A stretch of DNA of 64,000 bases from Nageia nagi. Lineage: Eukaryota; Pinophyta. Made by a program: the position numbers and the translations under genes. Each line of letters begins with the position of its first letter. The stretch's first letter is position 1. The DNA lies in NCBI GenBank assembly GCA_050084985.1, contig JBITNC010000002.1:30938001-31002000 (forward strand). The letters run 5' to 3'. The notes beneath the pieces are model-generated. The model saw nothing but the letters and a program-made list of their open reading frames with translations, was not told where the DNA came from and did no database searches. Of the stretch, positions 44,852-55,155 are shown one piece after another.

Positions 44852-47800
44852 ATGGTGCCTACTTTAGGAAAGGTAGTTAAAAGGGTTATTGATTCAATGG
44901 ATTTGTTTTGGGATACCGAAATAATGACTCAAAATAAGAATTCAAAGGGCACCGTAGAAGGTACGTGTCGTATTTTTGGTTTTAATCATATTGCTCGTGC
45001 ACCAATGGGGTCAGGGATCATGTATTTTATCCCCCATAGATGCTTTCCAATTCCAGAATTGATAGAGTTGACAAAAGGGGCGTTTGATCCTACAATGAGG
45101 GTCGCAAGGGATTTGCAGGGGAAGGTAATTCTTAGCATAGACCCCACATCCCTAGCAAGTGCTTTTAATCCACCAGCTCCATTTTCTCCCCTATCTTGAT
45201 AAATTGGGATATAAGGCCAAGCTCAAACCTGAGGGCGAATATCCTTAGTTGAATAGAAATGTAGGAGCTATAAATTTCCTAAAAGTTCCAAATTCAAAAG
45301 TGTTGCTATCTAGTTTCTCCTCGCATTTACAATTGTTGTTATCCATGTTGTCAGTAACAGCCGGAGAAAAGATCAAATAAATATATTTCACTAGCAAAAC
45401 TAGCAATAGCCTACCAAATCTCTCATCCAAATTCTCCTATCATTTATGATTGGGCTGTTGCTATTTTAGATAAGATTTTAGAGAAACTAGAAGAAATTGA
45501 TCAAGGGTCTCACTTCGCATTTGCATCGTACATTGTTTGGTTGTTGATCCACCAAAATTTGGGTTTTTTCACAAAATTGACCTTAACTAGGCTTGAAGGA
45601 GATGGGTCCCTCAGGTCTGTAGATAGATGGACTAAGGAAGTAAGGCCGTTGGCTGATTACTATGGCTTTGTGAAAAATTTCTTAGTTCTAGCCATGAACT
45701 TATTAGCTCTTGAAATTCCAAGGCTATCAGAAGCTTCAAAATTGTATCTTTAGATGCCTCATGGGTAGACTAGGGATTGGTTCTTCGTCGAAGAAGGAAC
45801 ATTTATTAGACTTTAGGGTTTTATTGCCACCCCTTTCTTATTGCCTATACATGTCACTGATTGCATATTCAATATGGAGTATGAACGATAGATAGATTAT
45901 GTAGATACTAAATATGGAGCTACGGATAAGAAGAGATTGGTTTACGCTCTACCCCACAAGGTGCATGACTTGGTACTTCAAAGTCGAGGGGAGGTGACCA
46001 ACTGAAGGAGAAGCTGCTCAAGTTGAAATTGAAAAGGATCAATCTATATAGGTTATACGATCTTAAAGACGTGTTTGGCAAAAGGTTGAAAAATCAACCC
46101 AATCCTCCTAGCTTCAAAGCGGAATCTAAACCTAAGTTAGATTAATGGAGAAATCCAGAAAATAAAGTTAAACCTATGCCTATGTCCTTGATTGCTAAAG
46201 ATTTGCTACCACCATGGATGAGTTTTTATGAAAGGAAGGTAGCTTTCAATCCAAGGATGGGTTCAATCCCCAAATAATCTTTGGCCACATTGAGAAGGCT
46301 TAAGTGGAGTGAGGAGAAAATCACCACATTTAACCAATATCGAATCGAATTAGGGAACAAATTCACTCCTCTTGAGTTTGACCTCGATGATGTGTTTGAA
46401 GATATGTGAAAAATGGAACACCCTTCATATGACCCTGCTGAAGAGTATCCAAAAAGTGAAGATGATGAAGAAGAAGAAGATCAACCAGAAGCCCAAAGGA
46501 CTAGCCTAGAAGAACAAGCTGGAGAAGAGGCTAGAGAGGCTACCCCCCAAGCTGTACAAAAGACACCAAAAGGGAAAGAACTGTATACAGCAAAGAGGAA
46601 AGCTCAGAAGGCCTCCCTTCCACTGAAGAAGAAGAGGAGGACATCCACTCCAACAGGTATGCTCTCTTTCTCTCCTACTTTCCTTCCAGATACCCCCGCT
46701 ATTCAAGTTGTCTCACCCATCTCTACTCCAACCCCCCTTTCCACAACTGTAACAGCCTCTCTAACACCCACCACACAACCAATTCCATTGTTACCTGCAC
46801 CTTCCCAATGGCATGATCCTACTCATTCCACATCTATTTCCCTTGTTACTCCTCTCACTAATATCATCACCATACCATCATCACCCCCACCATCACCACC
46901 ACCATTCGCAGTAAATCCCATTAGTGGCAGCGGCCTAGGTCCCAGCCAGGCCAATCTTACGACATCAGCAAAACAAGTTTTGGCCTCCCTTCCCTAGGAT
47001 TTGGGTGTCAGTTCTCTGTTTATCACCATATTTGGGCAACAGGTGTCTATTGATAGTATTATGTAGCAATACCAACAGATGAAGAGCAATCAAGAAGAAT
47101 GGATGCAGAGGAAATTAAAGAAGATCCCAACATCGGATAATCCAATAAGGCTTCGGACCTCTGTAGATTCAAAAAATAAAGTGCTAGAGATGGCCATAGC
47201 CCAAGACCTCCAAGAGGGACAAAGTGATTTGACTTTCATGAACACCCAAGTGAGAATAGACATGAGGAGCATTCCCTGAAGTGATAAGAATGAGCTCTTG
47301 CAAACTATTGTAGACCTGAATATATCAGAGTTAACCAAGTTGGAAGCCAAGTACTTAAAAAGGCTCATGAAGCAATAAAGAAGCAGTTAGCTACACAAAG
47401 TATCAAGTTGAAAGCCTTCGATAATGATGTAGCTATTTTGAGAACAAGTTTAGCTTTGGCTCCTACTATTGATAGCACAAATAAAAAGGATGCCATTATT
47501 GCTAGAAAGGATGCGAAAATCGTCATAAGGATGGCAGAAGTTGCGTTAAAAGATTCAATCATTGATAACCTAAGTGCTAATATAGCTCAATTGCAACAAA
47601 GCATAAGCGAACACAAAATGGACAAAAATTTCTTGTTAGTTGTAAAGGCAAAATTTTGGGAACAGAGGTCCCAAGAAATCGAAGACTTGATTCGTCTTAG
47701 GGACCATGTGGAGATGTGTTTGTTAGAATTGAAATGGCTTGAAGTAGATGTCAGTAGGAGTGAAGGTATTTGCTTTCCTATATTAGAGGAAGCTAAGAGG

Positions 47801-48178
47801 GCAAACAAGAAACTAAATGAAATTTCTAATGAAGATTTACAGGCCCTAAATATTGAAGACTGAGTGGAGCTCATGGCGGTAATTAATTACCCAATGCGGG
47901 AAAAATGGGTATGTCAAGAGATCAGAAATAGTGTGTTAAATCAAGTGCAAGAAAAAGAGACTCTGAAGGCAAAACTGAAAAAAAAAATATCCACATTCGA
48001 AGTCCCAAAACTGTGGAGGATTAATGACTCATCGATCCCTGAATCAAAATTCCTGGAAAATATTCAAAAAATTAGTAAGCAAGCTAATGATGTAGAAGCG
48101 TTGCTATCTTCTTTTGATGAAGTAAATTTGTTAAAACTCTTTGATTCTTGGGCAAAGGCTAGGGTTAGCTTACGGTAA
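44852..48178 (+). pseudogene. Extra 3' ORF region of the Gypsy element (plant transposon protein-like)
   Basis: About 1,100 codons' worth of broken reading lies between integrase and the 3' LTR. The N-terminal part (44,852-45,199) has 'KVVKRVIDSMDLFWDTEI', 'RIFGFNHIARAPMGSGI' and 'LSIDPTSLASAFN'. A helical region follows (45,430-45,760), with 'EIDQGSHFAFASYIVWLLIH' and 'DGSLRSVDRWTKEVRPLADY'. After it come an acidic stretch (46,413-46,520), a basic 'LPLKKKRRTS' patch that could be a nuclear signal (46,617-46,650), a Pro/Ser/Thr-rich linker (46,650-46,990) and a predicted coiled coil (47,400-47,870) with a basic tail. It resembles the accessory proteins of unknown role found in large plant Gypsy elements. 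There is no sign of a signal peptide or fusion peptide, so an envelope role is not supported. Confidence 0.6.
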
Positions 48179-48391
48179 TTGTTGCAAAAACATGTACAAA
48201 CATCTTTTGAATTTTTGAACACTGTAACTTTAGCTCAATCTAGGTTAAAAGACTTCTTTGGGGTGCATGTGAATTGGGGAAAGGTTCGGCAACTCCTAAG
48301 TCTACAGAATTGAAGCTTGGTCTCTCTCCTTTTTTACTAAGTTTTGCGTTGGGTCCAAAATGTCTTATATGAAAAGCAAATGTCACCAAAA

Positions 48392-50058
48392 TGTATATAC
48401 ATACATAGTCCAACACCCTAGCAGCTTCTCAACGCGTATTGTCCTTACTTATCTATAAGATGGGTGTTTCAGCAAGCTTCCGAAGAGTTTTGATGGGAAA
48501 ATATACTAAGTATAGTATTTTTCGAAGTATAAAAGAGTGATGTCAGTAGAATAGAGATTCTTATAAAATTGAACATCGAGAGTAATGACGTCAACAAGTA
48601 GTGTTAAAAGTTCCACGACGGCTAAGTGTTCCAAGGCATAAAAGAGAGTGATGTCAGTAGAATAGAGATTCTTCTAAAATCGAACCCCGAGAGTAATCAC
48701 ATTAGCAGGTAGTGTTAAAAGTTCTACGATGGCTAAGTGTTCCGAGGCATAAAAGAGAGTGATGTCAGCAGAATAAAGATTCTTCTAAAATTGGACCCCA
48801 TAAGTAATGACATCAGCAGGTAGTGTTAAAAGTTTCGCGGTGGTCAAGTGTTCTAAGGCATAAAAGAAGTGATGTCAGCAGAGTAGAGGCTCTTCTAAAA
48901 TTGGACCCCAAGAGTAGTGACATCAGCAGGTAGTGTTAAAAGTTTCGTGATGGCTAAGTCAGCTGATTCTGAAGCACGAAAGAATTTAACATCAGCAAAA
49001 TAGAGCGAAGCCCATTTTAGCCAAAAGAATGGGTCCAAAGAAGGATGGCATCATGAGTACGACTGAAATCTCTCGAAGTTATTTGTTTCATCTCACAAAG
49101 GCATAAAAGGAGGTGACATTTCAAATCAGATGGTCTGAAAATCGATGATGTCAAATGTAACAAATAGGATCTCCACCCAAGTAAAACTTCACCAAAGAAC
49201 TCTGAAACATGTGCCAAAGATCAAGAAGGCTCCAAAACAACCACTAGAAAATGAAGAAACTTCGAAATCACCATAGTCAGTAAGAGAATCTTTCATAATT
49301 GTAATACAAGTTCAAATAACACTCGAGAAGCATGTCCATCATAGTTTAAAGGCCATTATAGTTTAGACTTTTTAGTTTTAGGAATAAAATGACATGTGGT
49401 AGAATAGTTAGCTATTTATTAAAAGAAGGCCAGAATCTTTGGGTCATTTTGTAACTGTTTTGTTTCAATATTTCTTCAACCTCTCTAGTCTAGTTTAAAT
49501 TTAGTGGAAGACAAGGAAAAGACCTATTGTTCTATTAGTTATACAATGCCATCTTGACCCTAGTATTGCCCCTTGTATTTGTTTTTAAAGACCTATTGTT
49601 CTATCAATTATACAATGCCATCTTGACCTTTCTTGTCCAACGCTTGGTGTTATTGTTTTTAATCTGGTTATATTGTGACAAGTAATAGATATTTCCTAAA
49701 TAATAATAAGTTGTTAGTATAACTATGCTTATATGGAAGAGTTAAGCTAAAGAATAATTTAGAGAATGAAAGCTTACAATGTGGCTGTTACACTATATTC
49801 TTACCAAGGTTTCACACTATATGAAAACCTACATTGAACTAGTGATCCGCCCTTTTTGCTTTACTCTTGCTCCCTATCTCTTTTGTTTCATTTCTTGCAC
49901 TCAATCCTTTTTCATTTCTTTTTTGTTATTTGTTCTTTTCATCCCCCCTAATAAATAAGGAACCTGCCTACTCCAAAGATCAAGTTACTGTGTTAGCCTG
50001 TTCATGATATACTTTGATTTTATTGCTCATGGGTGCAACTATTATACAATTTCCATCA
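48392..50058 (+). repeat. Gypsy 3' LTR
   Basis: Starts TGTATATACATACATAGTCC like the 5' LTR and ends TTTCCATCA. It holds the same array of about 112-bp units. It differs from the 5' LTR by many substitutions and by a local duplication near 49,518-49,630, where GACCTATTGTTCTAT and TACAATGCCATCTTGACC occur twice. Confidence 0.85.
48548..49000 (+). repeat. Tandem repeats of about 112 bp in the 3' LTR, four units
   Basis: Anchors at about 48,557, 48,668, 48,779 and 48,890 (ATTCTTCTAAAAT variants) correspond one to one with the array in the 5' LTR. Spacing is more regular here than in the 5' LTR. Confidence 0.8.
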
Positions 50059-51500
50059 ACAACATAACTAAGCAAGATGAAGCATGACATGCAATAAAAA
50101 TGCTTGCATATGAAGATAGACCACCACATCAAATGAACAAAGAAAGCAAGGTGAAGAATTGGAGCATTCTCAATATGTGAGACTTGCAATAAGAAGGAAG
50201 CTATGTTCCATGGGGACATGTAACAACCCTCAAAATCCCTATATCCTTATTTCGACCACTTTGGGAATGGGGGGACAGGTACAAAACATTTCATCATCAT
50301 CCCACTCCAATGGAAACTCAACCAAAACGTTTCCTTAATCAAAGGGTACACCTAGCCGTCCTAGAATAGGTGGGAGGCTAGTTTTTCTTTTTTTTAACTA
50401 TTAAATGATTTTCGCATATGTTGTCTTAAGGTTTGATGTGCTATGCAACTCCTGAATCTTTTAAATTTTTAGTAGAAATAATATTTTTGAAAGGACTTGG
50501 TTTTGATATCTTGTACATGCAAGAAATATTCACAAGAATCAGCACTACTACAAAATTGTGAACATGTTGCGCAAGCTAGAAAATATAAAATTTCAATGCA
50601 TGCAATGAGCCTATCAATTGCAAGTTGCCATTTGCTAATCTATAACATAAACAAACAAGTTATCAAGTATGAGATATTGTTAATAAATTTACAATTTTTA
50701 CAAACTTACAAACAAGCATACTATTACAAGTTTTACAATTGTTGCGACTTACAAGCATATTGTTACAACTTACATAATGTTTGTTACAAATTTACAAACA
50801 AACAAACATTTTGTTACACTTACAACTACAAGCATCCTGTTACAAATTTATTAAAATAAGTATATTGTTACAAAATACGAACTTACAATTGTTACTTACA
50901 AGTTACAACTATTACAAGTTTAGAAATACTTTCATATATAATATGTCTGATAATGAAAATGATTTGAATTTCTGAATTTCACATGTTTGATAATTTGATT
51001 ATATTTGCATTTTAATTTTAATGATTAATTAAAATTTCATAAGGATATTTAAAAATAAAAATAAAAATCAATTTTTTTTAAATTTTTATAGTTTTATTAT
51101 ATTTTAATATTGTAATACCCCTCCCATACTCAAAATTGAACCCAAGTCCTACCAATCTCAAGAACGTGTCTTGTCGTACCACATTGTACTCATCCTTAGA
51201 ACTTCATGGAACATAGGAAGGAAGCAAATTCACCAAATCCAATGCCCAAGGCGATCATCGAAGCACATAGGAGAATGATCAAGCCAACAAAAAGTAAATG
51301 GATGGCATAATTTGAAAATGTTGATCTTAACGAGGGTCTCCGATTCTCGGGCAAAAAGTTCTAACTATGTTATTTAGTCATTAAAATGCATGGGCACGCA
51401 TCTAAAAGGAAGAAAGCCCTACTTTTGGTAATGTCTTTGTAGTTACTTCTACTAATCCTTACATTTAAAAATTATGCACTTAAAGCATCCATTTTTTTAC
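50059..51500. other. Intergenic stretch with LTR-like starts and a TTACAA-rich block
   Basis: At 50,219 the sequence TGTAACAACCCTCAAAATCC and at 51,110 TGTAATACCCCTCCC resemble the TGTAAC..CCC starts of gymnosperm LTRs, but no matching ends were found. From about 50,675 to 50,935 the phrases TTACAA, ACAAGCATA and TTGTTACAA recur densely, making chance ORFs rich in Tyr, Lys and Asn. No gene was recognised. Confidence 0.35.
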
Positions 51501-52935
51501 TTGTACAGATCGAACAGTTTCAAGTGCAGAATGATGTTGAAGGCTCTCTGTGTAAGTTCATATGTAAAATATCATATTTTAATGCACGGATAAATTTGTT
51601 TTGGCCCCAAGTTTTGTTTAAGCCAATAGTAATCCAGCTTCTTTGATCCAGGAAAAACCATAGAAATATATTGCAAGTGATAATGGACCAATGAGAATGG
51701 AGACAAACAGAGTGTTTCTGCAGGCATTCCAGCATTACTTGCAGAAATTAAGTGAAAGCTTCAATCCAATTCAAGTAACCTCTAATGTATGCACTTGATT
51801 CATCTGTACTCGTGCACATTAAAATTAGTATCAATATATGCAACAATGCAAAAGGTATTCTTCATCATATTTAAATCTTTATCTGTGCATATAATGAAAC
51901 AATTGAAACCACTTCCACGGATTGCGCCCAAATTTTAATACACTCGAGGTTTCCTTAGGCATAAAGGACAATTGTGAAATGCTGAGTTATATACAATTGT
52001 ATGAAGACAACCATTATAAAGCATTGAAGATGAGAAATTCCTTTGTAATGAATCTACTATTTAATGTAAACAAAATCTTGCTGTTGCTTTGCTTTACACA
52101 AATATATAGATTGAATGATTTTGGTTAGAACAGGCCAACAGACAAATTATGTTCCAGAACCTGAATCCTAGCTTCCTAAGAAAACATCAATATACAGGAT
52201 GTCCACTGACAATCGGTCACTGACGACTTGACCACCAGCACCAGAAAGATATGGAACACAAATGACTTGATAAATTAGGAAACTCAAGGTGACCACTTCC
52301 AAGCATTCCAGTAAGTTTTAAAAACAAACTACCATTTACATACGCGGTTGAAACTAGAAACCATGATTGGAAAAAAGGAACATACGAACCAAATGGGCAC
52401 AAGAGAATGACCTAAACAAGAAACATACATGAATATATCAAATAACTATCAAAAACGTTCAGCATTTTTAACAACCATAAAAAATGAACAAATAATAAAA
52501 ACATCAGAATTGTAAACACTACTGTTTGCAATAAGAAATTTCTAGCAAGATGAGTATGGGTAGAATCTGACAAAACAAAAAGAAAATCCCCTATTTTAGC
52601 TGTTGATTCAAAGGTCATTTGAAGAATAAGTCTCTTCATGCTCGGTCAAGCAAACATCAGCATAACTGACACGTATTCAACAGGATATAGACTCCTGCCT
52701 TGAGCTATTCCAGCCAAGGGCATAAAGTTGTCTTTCTTCCAACCACGCAAAAACTCAATTCAGAGAGCCTTCAACAATAATCCCTCAAACATAAGGATGT
52801 ATCTCTTATGGCTTAACATCTGTAGTGTAGAGTGATTTAGGGAAAACAATCAAGACAACTATTCCTTTCCACAATGCAAAAACTTGTCAAAGATCAATAT
52901 TATTGAGCCCTGCAAGCCACTTTGAAGCCCAGCAC
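51500..52935. other. Intergenic or 3' untranslated/intronic sequence, no recognisable gene
   Basis: Composition is more even than in the element-dense part. Short ORFs show no family motif. It could include 3' flank of the RER1 gene, which is transcribed leftward from 55.2 kb. Confidence 0.3.
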
Positions 52936-52939
52936 TGCT

Positions 52940-53730
52940 AGCCTTGGTAGTCAAACTCACCGGAATTCGTCAAAAATCACAAATCCCGAGTCCCAGCCCG
53001 GCGAGTTCCAGGGACTCGAACTAGCGAGTCTGGAGATTCGCTTAGTCTCGGCAAGTCTGGCCGAGTCCAGCGAGTCTGGTGAAAAAGTAATTCTGAAAAA
53101 TGACTTAAAAACATTAAAAAAAACATTAATTAGGTATGTGTATACTCGTTGGAAAGGTCTCTTCAAATGCCACCCAATGAAAAAATAATGACCTCGATTG
53201 AATGTCTCTATAAAAAGTTATGCCTTCACAAAGATGACTAATCTATTTTGTGACAGGTTCAACAAAAAACAATTTTAACAAAACCATTAAGAATGCTCCA
53301 AAGTCCAAACACCATGCAAGCATGAGAATTCACCAAATCCTCACTCCAATGAAAAAGGGGAAAAACAAAAAGAATGAAGTTTGCAGCCATCATAGATTGG
53401 CTGATTTTGTATTTTGCAGCCATCATAGGTACATTTTGTATTGTGAAGTTTTAACATTTTGGTGAATAAAAACATATGCCCCTTCCTATCCGTAATTTGT
53501 AATTATGTATATTGTAAATTGTATAATGCTGATGTTATTGTTGAGTAGGTAGGCTTCTAGAAGACACTAATAATAGTAATAAATAATATGCAATTGAAAA
53601 AACTTATATTTTCAGTGAAAAAAATATATCTTTTCATTTTTCCGTTTTGCCAAGTTGAGCCGATTTTTTCGTCAAGTCTGGAGTCCAAATGAACCTCGGC
53701 GAGTCCAAGATTGACTACTATGCTTCTAGC
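52940..53730. mobile_element. Possible small DNA element with GAGTC-rich ends
   Basis: The left part (52,950-53,085) repeats CGAGTC and GGCGAGT many times, starting near GGTAGTCAAACTCACCGG. The right end (53,650-53,725), read in reverse, gives GTAGTCAATCTTGGACTCGC and then GCCGAG and GACTCC motifs. The ends are thus inverted relative to each other. A 13-bp GCAGCCATCATAG phrase is duplicated inside (53,384 and 53,418). Target duplications are not clear. Confidence 0.4.
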
Positions 53731-54435
53731 ACCTGAGCATCTCAATGAACAAAAAAAAAGCAGCCACTCCATTACTAAAGAACAACTGACCATTTTGAAA
53801 GCACACTACAAACACGTCATAATATTTATCTTCCGGCTGAAATATTTTCTTGAAATGGAGAAATATTAAGTAAATAGATTTTCTTCGTTTGCCTAGAGAT
53901 CAAAAAGTAAAAAAAGCAAAAATTATAGTCTCGCACAATACATGGTCAGTAAGTGGATTTCAAATTCTCAGATAACAATATTATTGGATTTACTAACCAG
54001 TTTGAGAATATTACAGAGTGAATTTTGAAACAAATACGCATTTAATGACTGATCAACATATACTATGCTTTTATGAAGCGAGTGATCTTCCACTAATTTA
54101 AAATATGTTTTCAAAAAAAAAAGAACCTAATTTAAACAGAATAAAACACCAAAACTCAAATACAGAATCTTCAAAAAACTACTTGATGGTGTCATGCATG
54201 TCTTGCCTATATAATCTGGTCCATTGGACATAACACCACCCTTGAATCACATGGATTAACAGAATGTTACAAATATCAAACCATGCAGCCTATAAAAATA
54301 TTAAGCTGCTCATTGTCAATGATCCTGATCTTTAAGTCATCAAAGAATTTGAATCACAAGACAAAGTCAAGTAGCCATGCAACTGCTTTCAATGACCACA
54401 AGACTTTCCCAGAAAGACGGATTATCTCAAGATTT
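53730..54435. other. Intergenic stretch, nothing recognised
   Basis: No gene, repeat or element end was recognised on either strand. Confidence 0.35.
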
Positions 54436-54436
54436 A

Positions 54437-54547
54437 AACAGATTCAATGTCAGAATTGTTGGGTAAAATGGTGTCTTCTTGCAACTTTTCCATTTCATCC
54501 TGCATCTGAGACAATGCCACAGCAACCTCAAGAATTGAAAAACTGAA
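54437..54547 (-). other. Possible 3' terminal exon, unassigned
   Basis: On the minus strand an acceptor-like TTAATTTTCAG is followed by an open reading with 'ILEVAVALSQMQDEMEKLQE', then 'DTILPNNSDIESV' and a stop. Codon use and helical, charged character look protein-like. It lies about 230 bp downstream of the RER1 stop in the same orientation. It could be an alternative last exon of that transcript, part of a different gene, or chance. No family was recognised. Confidence 0.25.
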
Positions 54548-54780
54548 AATTAACTGACCTTTTGAATACCCAAAAAAAACAATTTATGCCAAGTAGTATC
54601 ACATAGCAAAATAAGAATAAAACGACAGTCACATGGCATATTGCAATTTGTTTTAACTGGCTAAGATTTTAATCAAACTTCCAACAGGGGAAAAAGCTGA
54701 ATGCAATTGCCAAATTTACATCCAGTAGGTAAACATTTACACATAAGTACCAAACGACCTTACATTCAAAATAATGACAA

Positions 54781-54834
54781 TCAATCTCGAGAAAGGCTTG
54801 CCTTCTCTGCAGTTGGTTTTTTCCCCGTATATCT
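54781..54834 (-). CDS. RER1: RER1 last coding exon
   Basis: The exon reads 'RYTGKKPTAEKASLSRD' and a TGA stop at 54,783-54,781, which is the characteristic C-terminus of plant RER1 proteins. It follows an acceptor ...TTTTCTCAG at 54,835. RER1 is a small four-pass membrane protein of the early Golgi that returns ER proteins via COPI vesicles. The Lys-rich cytosolic tail is thought to contact COPI. It joins in frame (phase 0) to the exon at 54,975-55,155. Confidence 0.85.
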   Translation of the reverse strand, partial: RYTGKKPTAEKASLSRD

Positions 54835-54974
54835 CTGAGAAAACGAGTAACACATAACAGTACTGTCAAATTGAGATGTTAACAAACATAGGCACCAAAA
54901 TAAAAAGCTCTCTGTTTGCGGAATATCAATAAACATTACTATACATAACAGTAAGCTGAATGCAGAAGCATTAC

Positions 54975-55155
54975 CTGCTTGCCCACTGAGAAAGGTACAT
55001 ATTTGTATTTGATCATGTGCAGTATTTGTCGTTTCATAGTTAGGAAAAAAAGCATGACCCAGTAGAATAACAATACTGGCCAAAAAACTGGGACATCAAA
55101 TATTGAAGAAAATGTCATCGAAAAAGCAATAACAAATGCCTTTGTTATAGAGTAC
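54975..55155 (-). CDS. RER1: RER1 penultimate exon (last two membrane segments)
   Basis: The exon begins after TTGTACAG with a single G that completes a split codon. It then reads '[20 protein letters not shown]', '[20 protein letters not shown]' and '[20 protein letters not shown]', and ends at a GTAATG donor. This is the highly conserved plant RER1 region that covers the third and fourth membrane segments and the 'KRQI.HMIKYKY' cytosolic stretch. The frame is intact and both splice sites are canonical, so it is either a living gene or a young copy. The preceding exons (N-terminus to 'PEFKFW') were not found by eye between 55,156 and 64,000. They may lie beyond the window after a long intron, or be missing. 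Confidence 0.85.

Larger units (their letters stand above)
37244..50058 (+). mobile_element. Ty3/Gypsy LTR retrotransposon (Tat-like), nearly complete, 12.8 kb
   Basis: Two similar LTRs of about 1.65 kb (37,244-38,888 and 48,392-50,058) bracket a 9.5-kb interior. The plus-strand order is gag, protease, plant-type (second) RNase H, reverse transcriptase, original RNase H, integrase and an extra ORF region. The RT and the second RNase H resemble the Tat lineage. The LTRs have diverged visibly and the genes carry many stops and frameshifts, so the insertion is old and inactive. The five bases flanking it are ACAGA on the left and ACAAC on the right, so a clean target duplication is not preserved. 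Confidence 0.85.

Noticed and set aside
46413-46997. Independent host gene (acidic and proline-rich ORF)
   Set aside because: It lies inside the LTR pair and continues the broken reading of the element's extra ORF on both sides.
44852-48178. Retroviral envelope gene in the Gypsy element
   Set aside because: No signal peptide, transmembrane anchor or cleavage-type region is visible. The domain layout fits a soluble, possibly nuclear protein.
50497-50975. Tyr/Asn/Lys-rich ORFs as genes
   Set aside because: They are translations of a TTACAA-rich low-complexity block.
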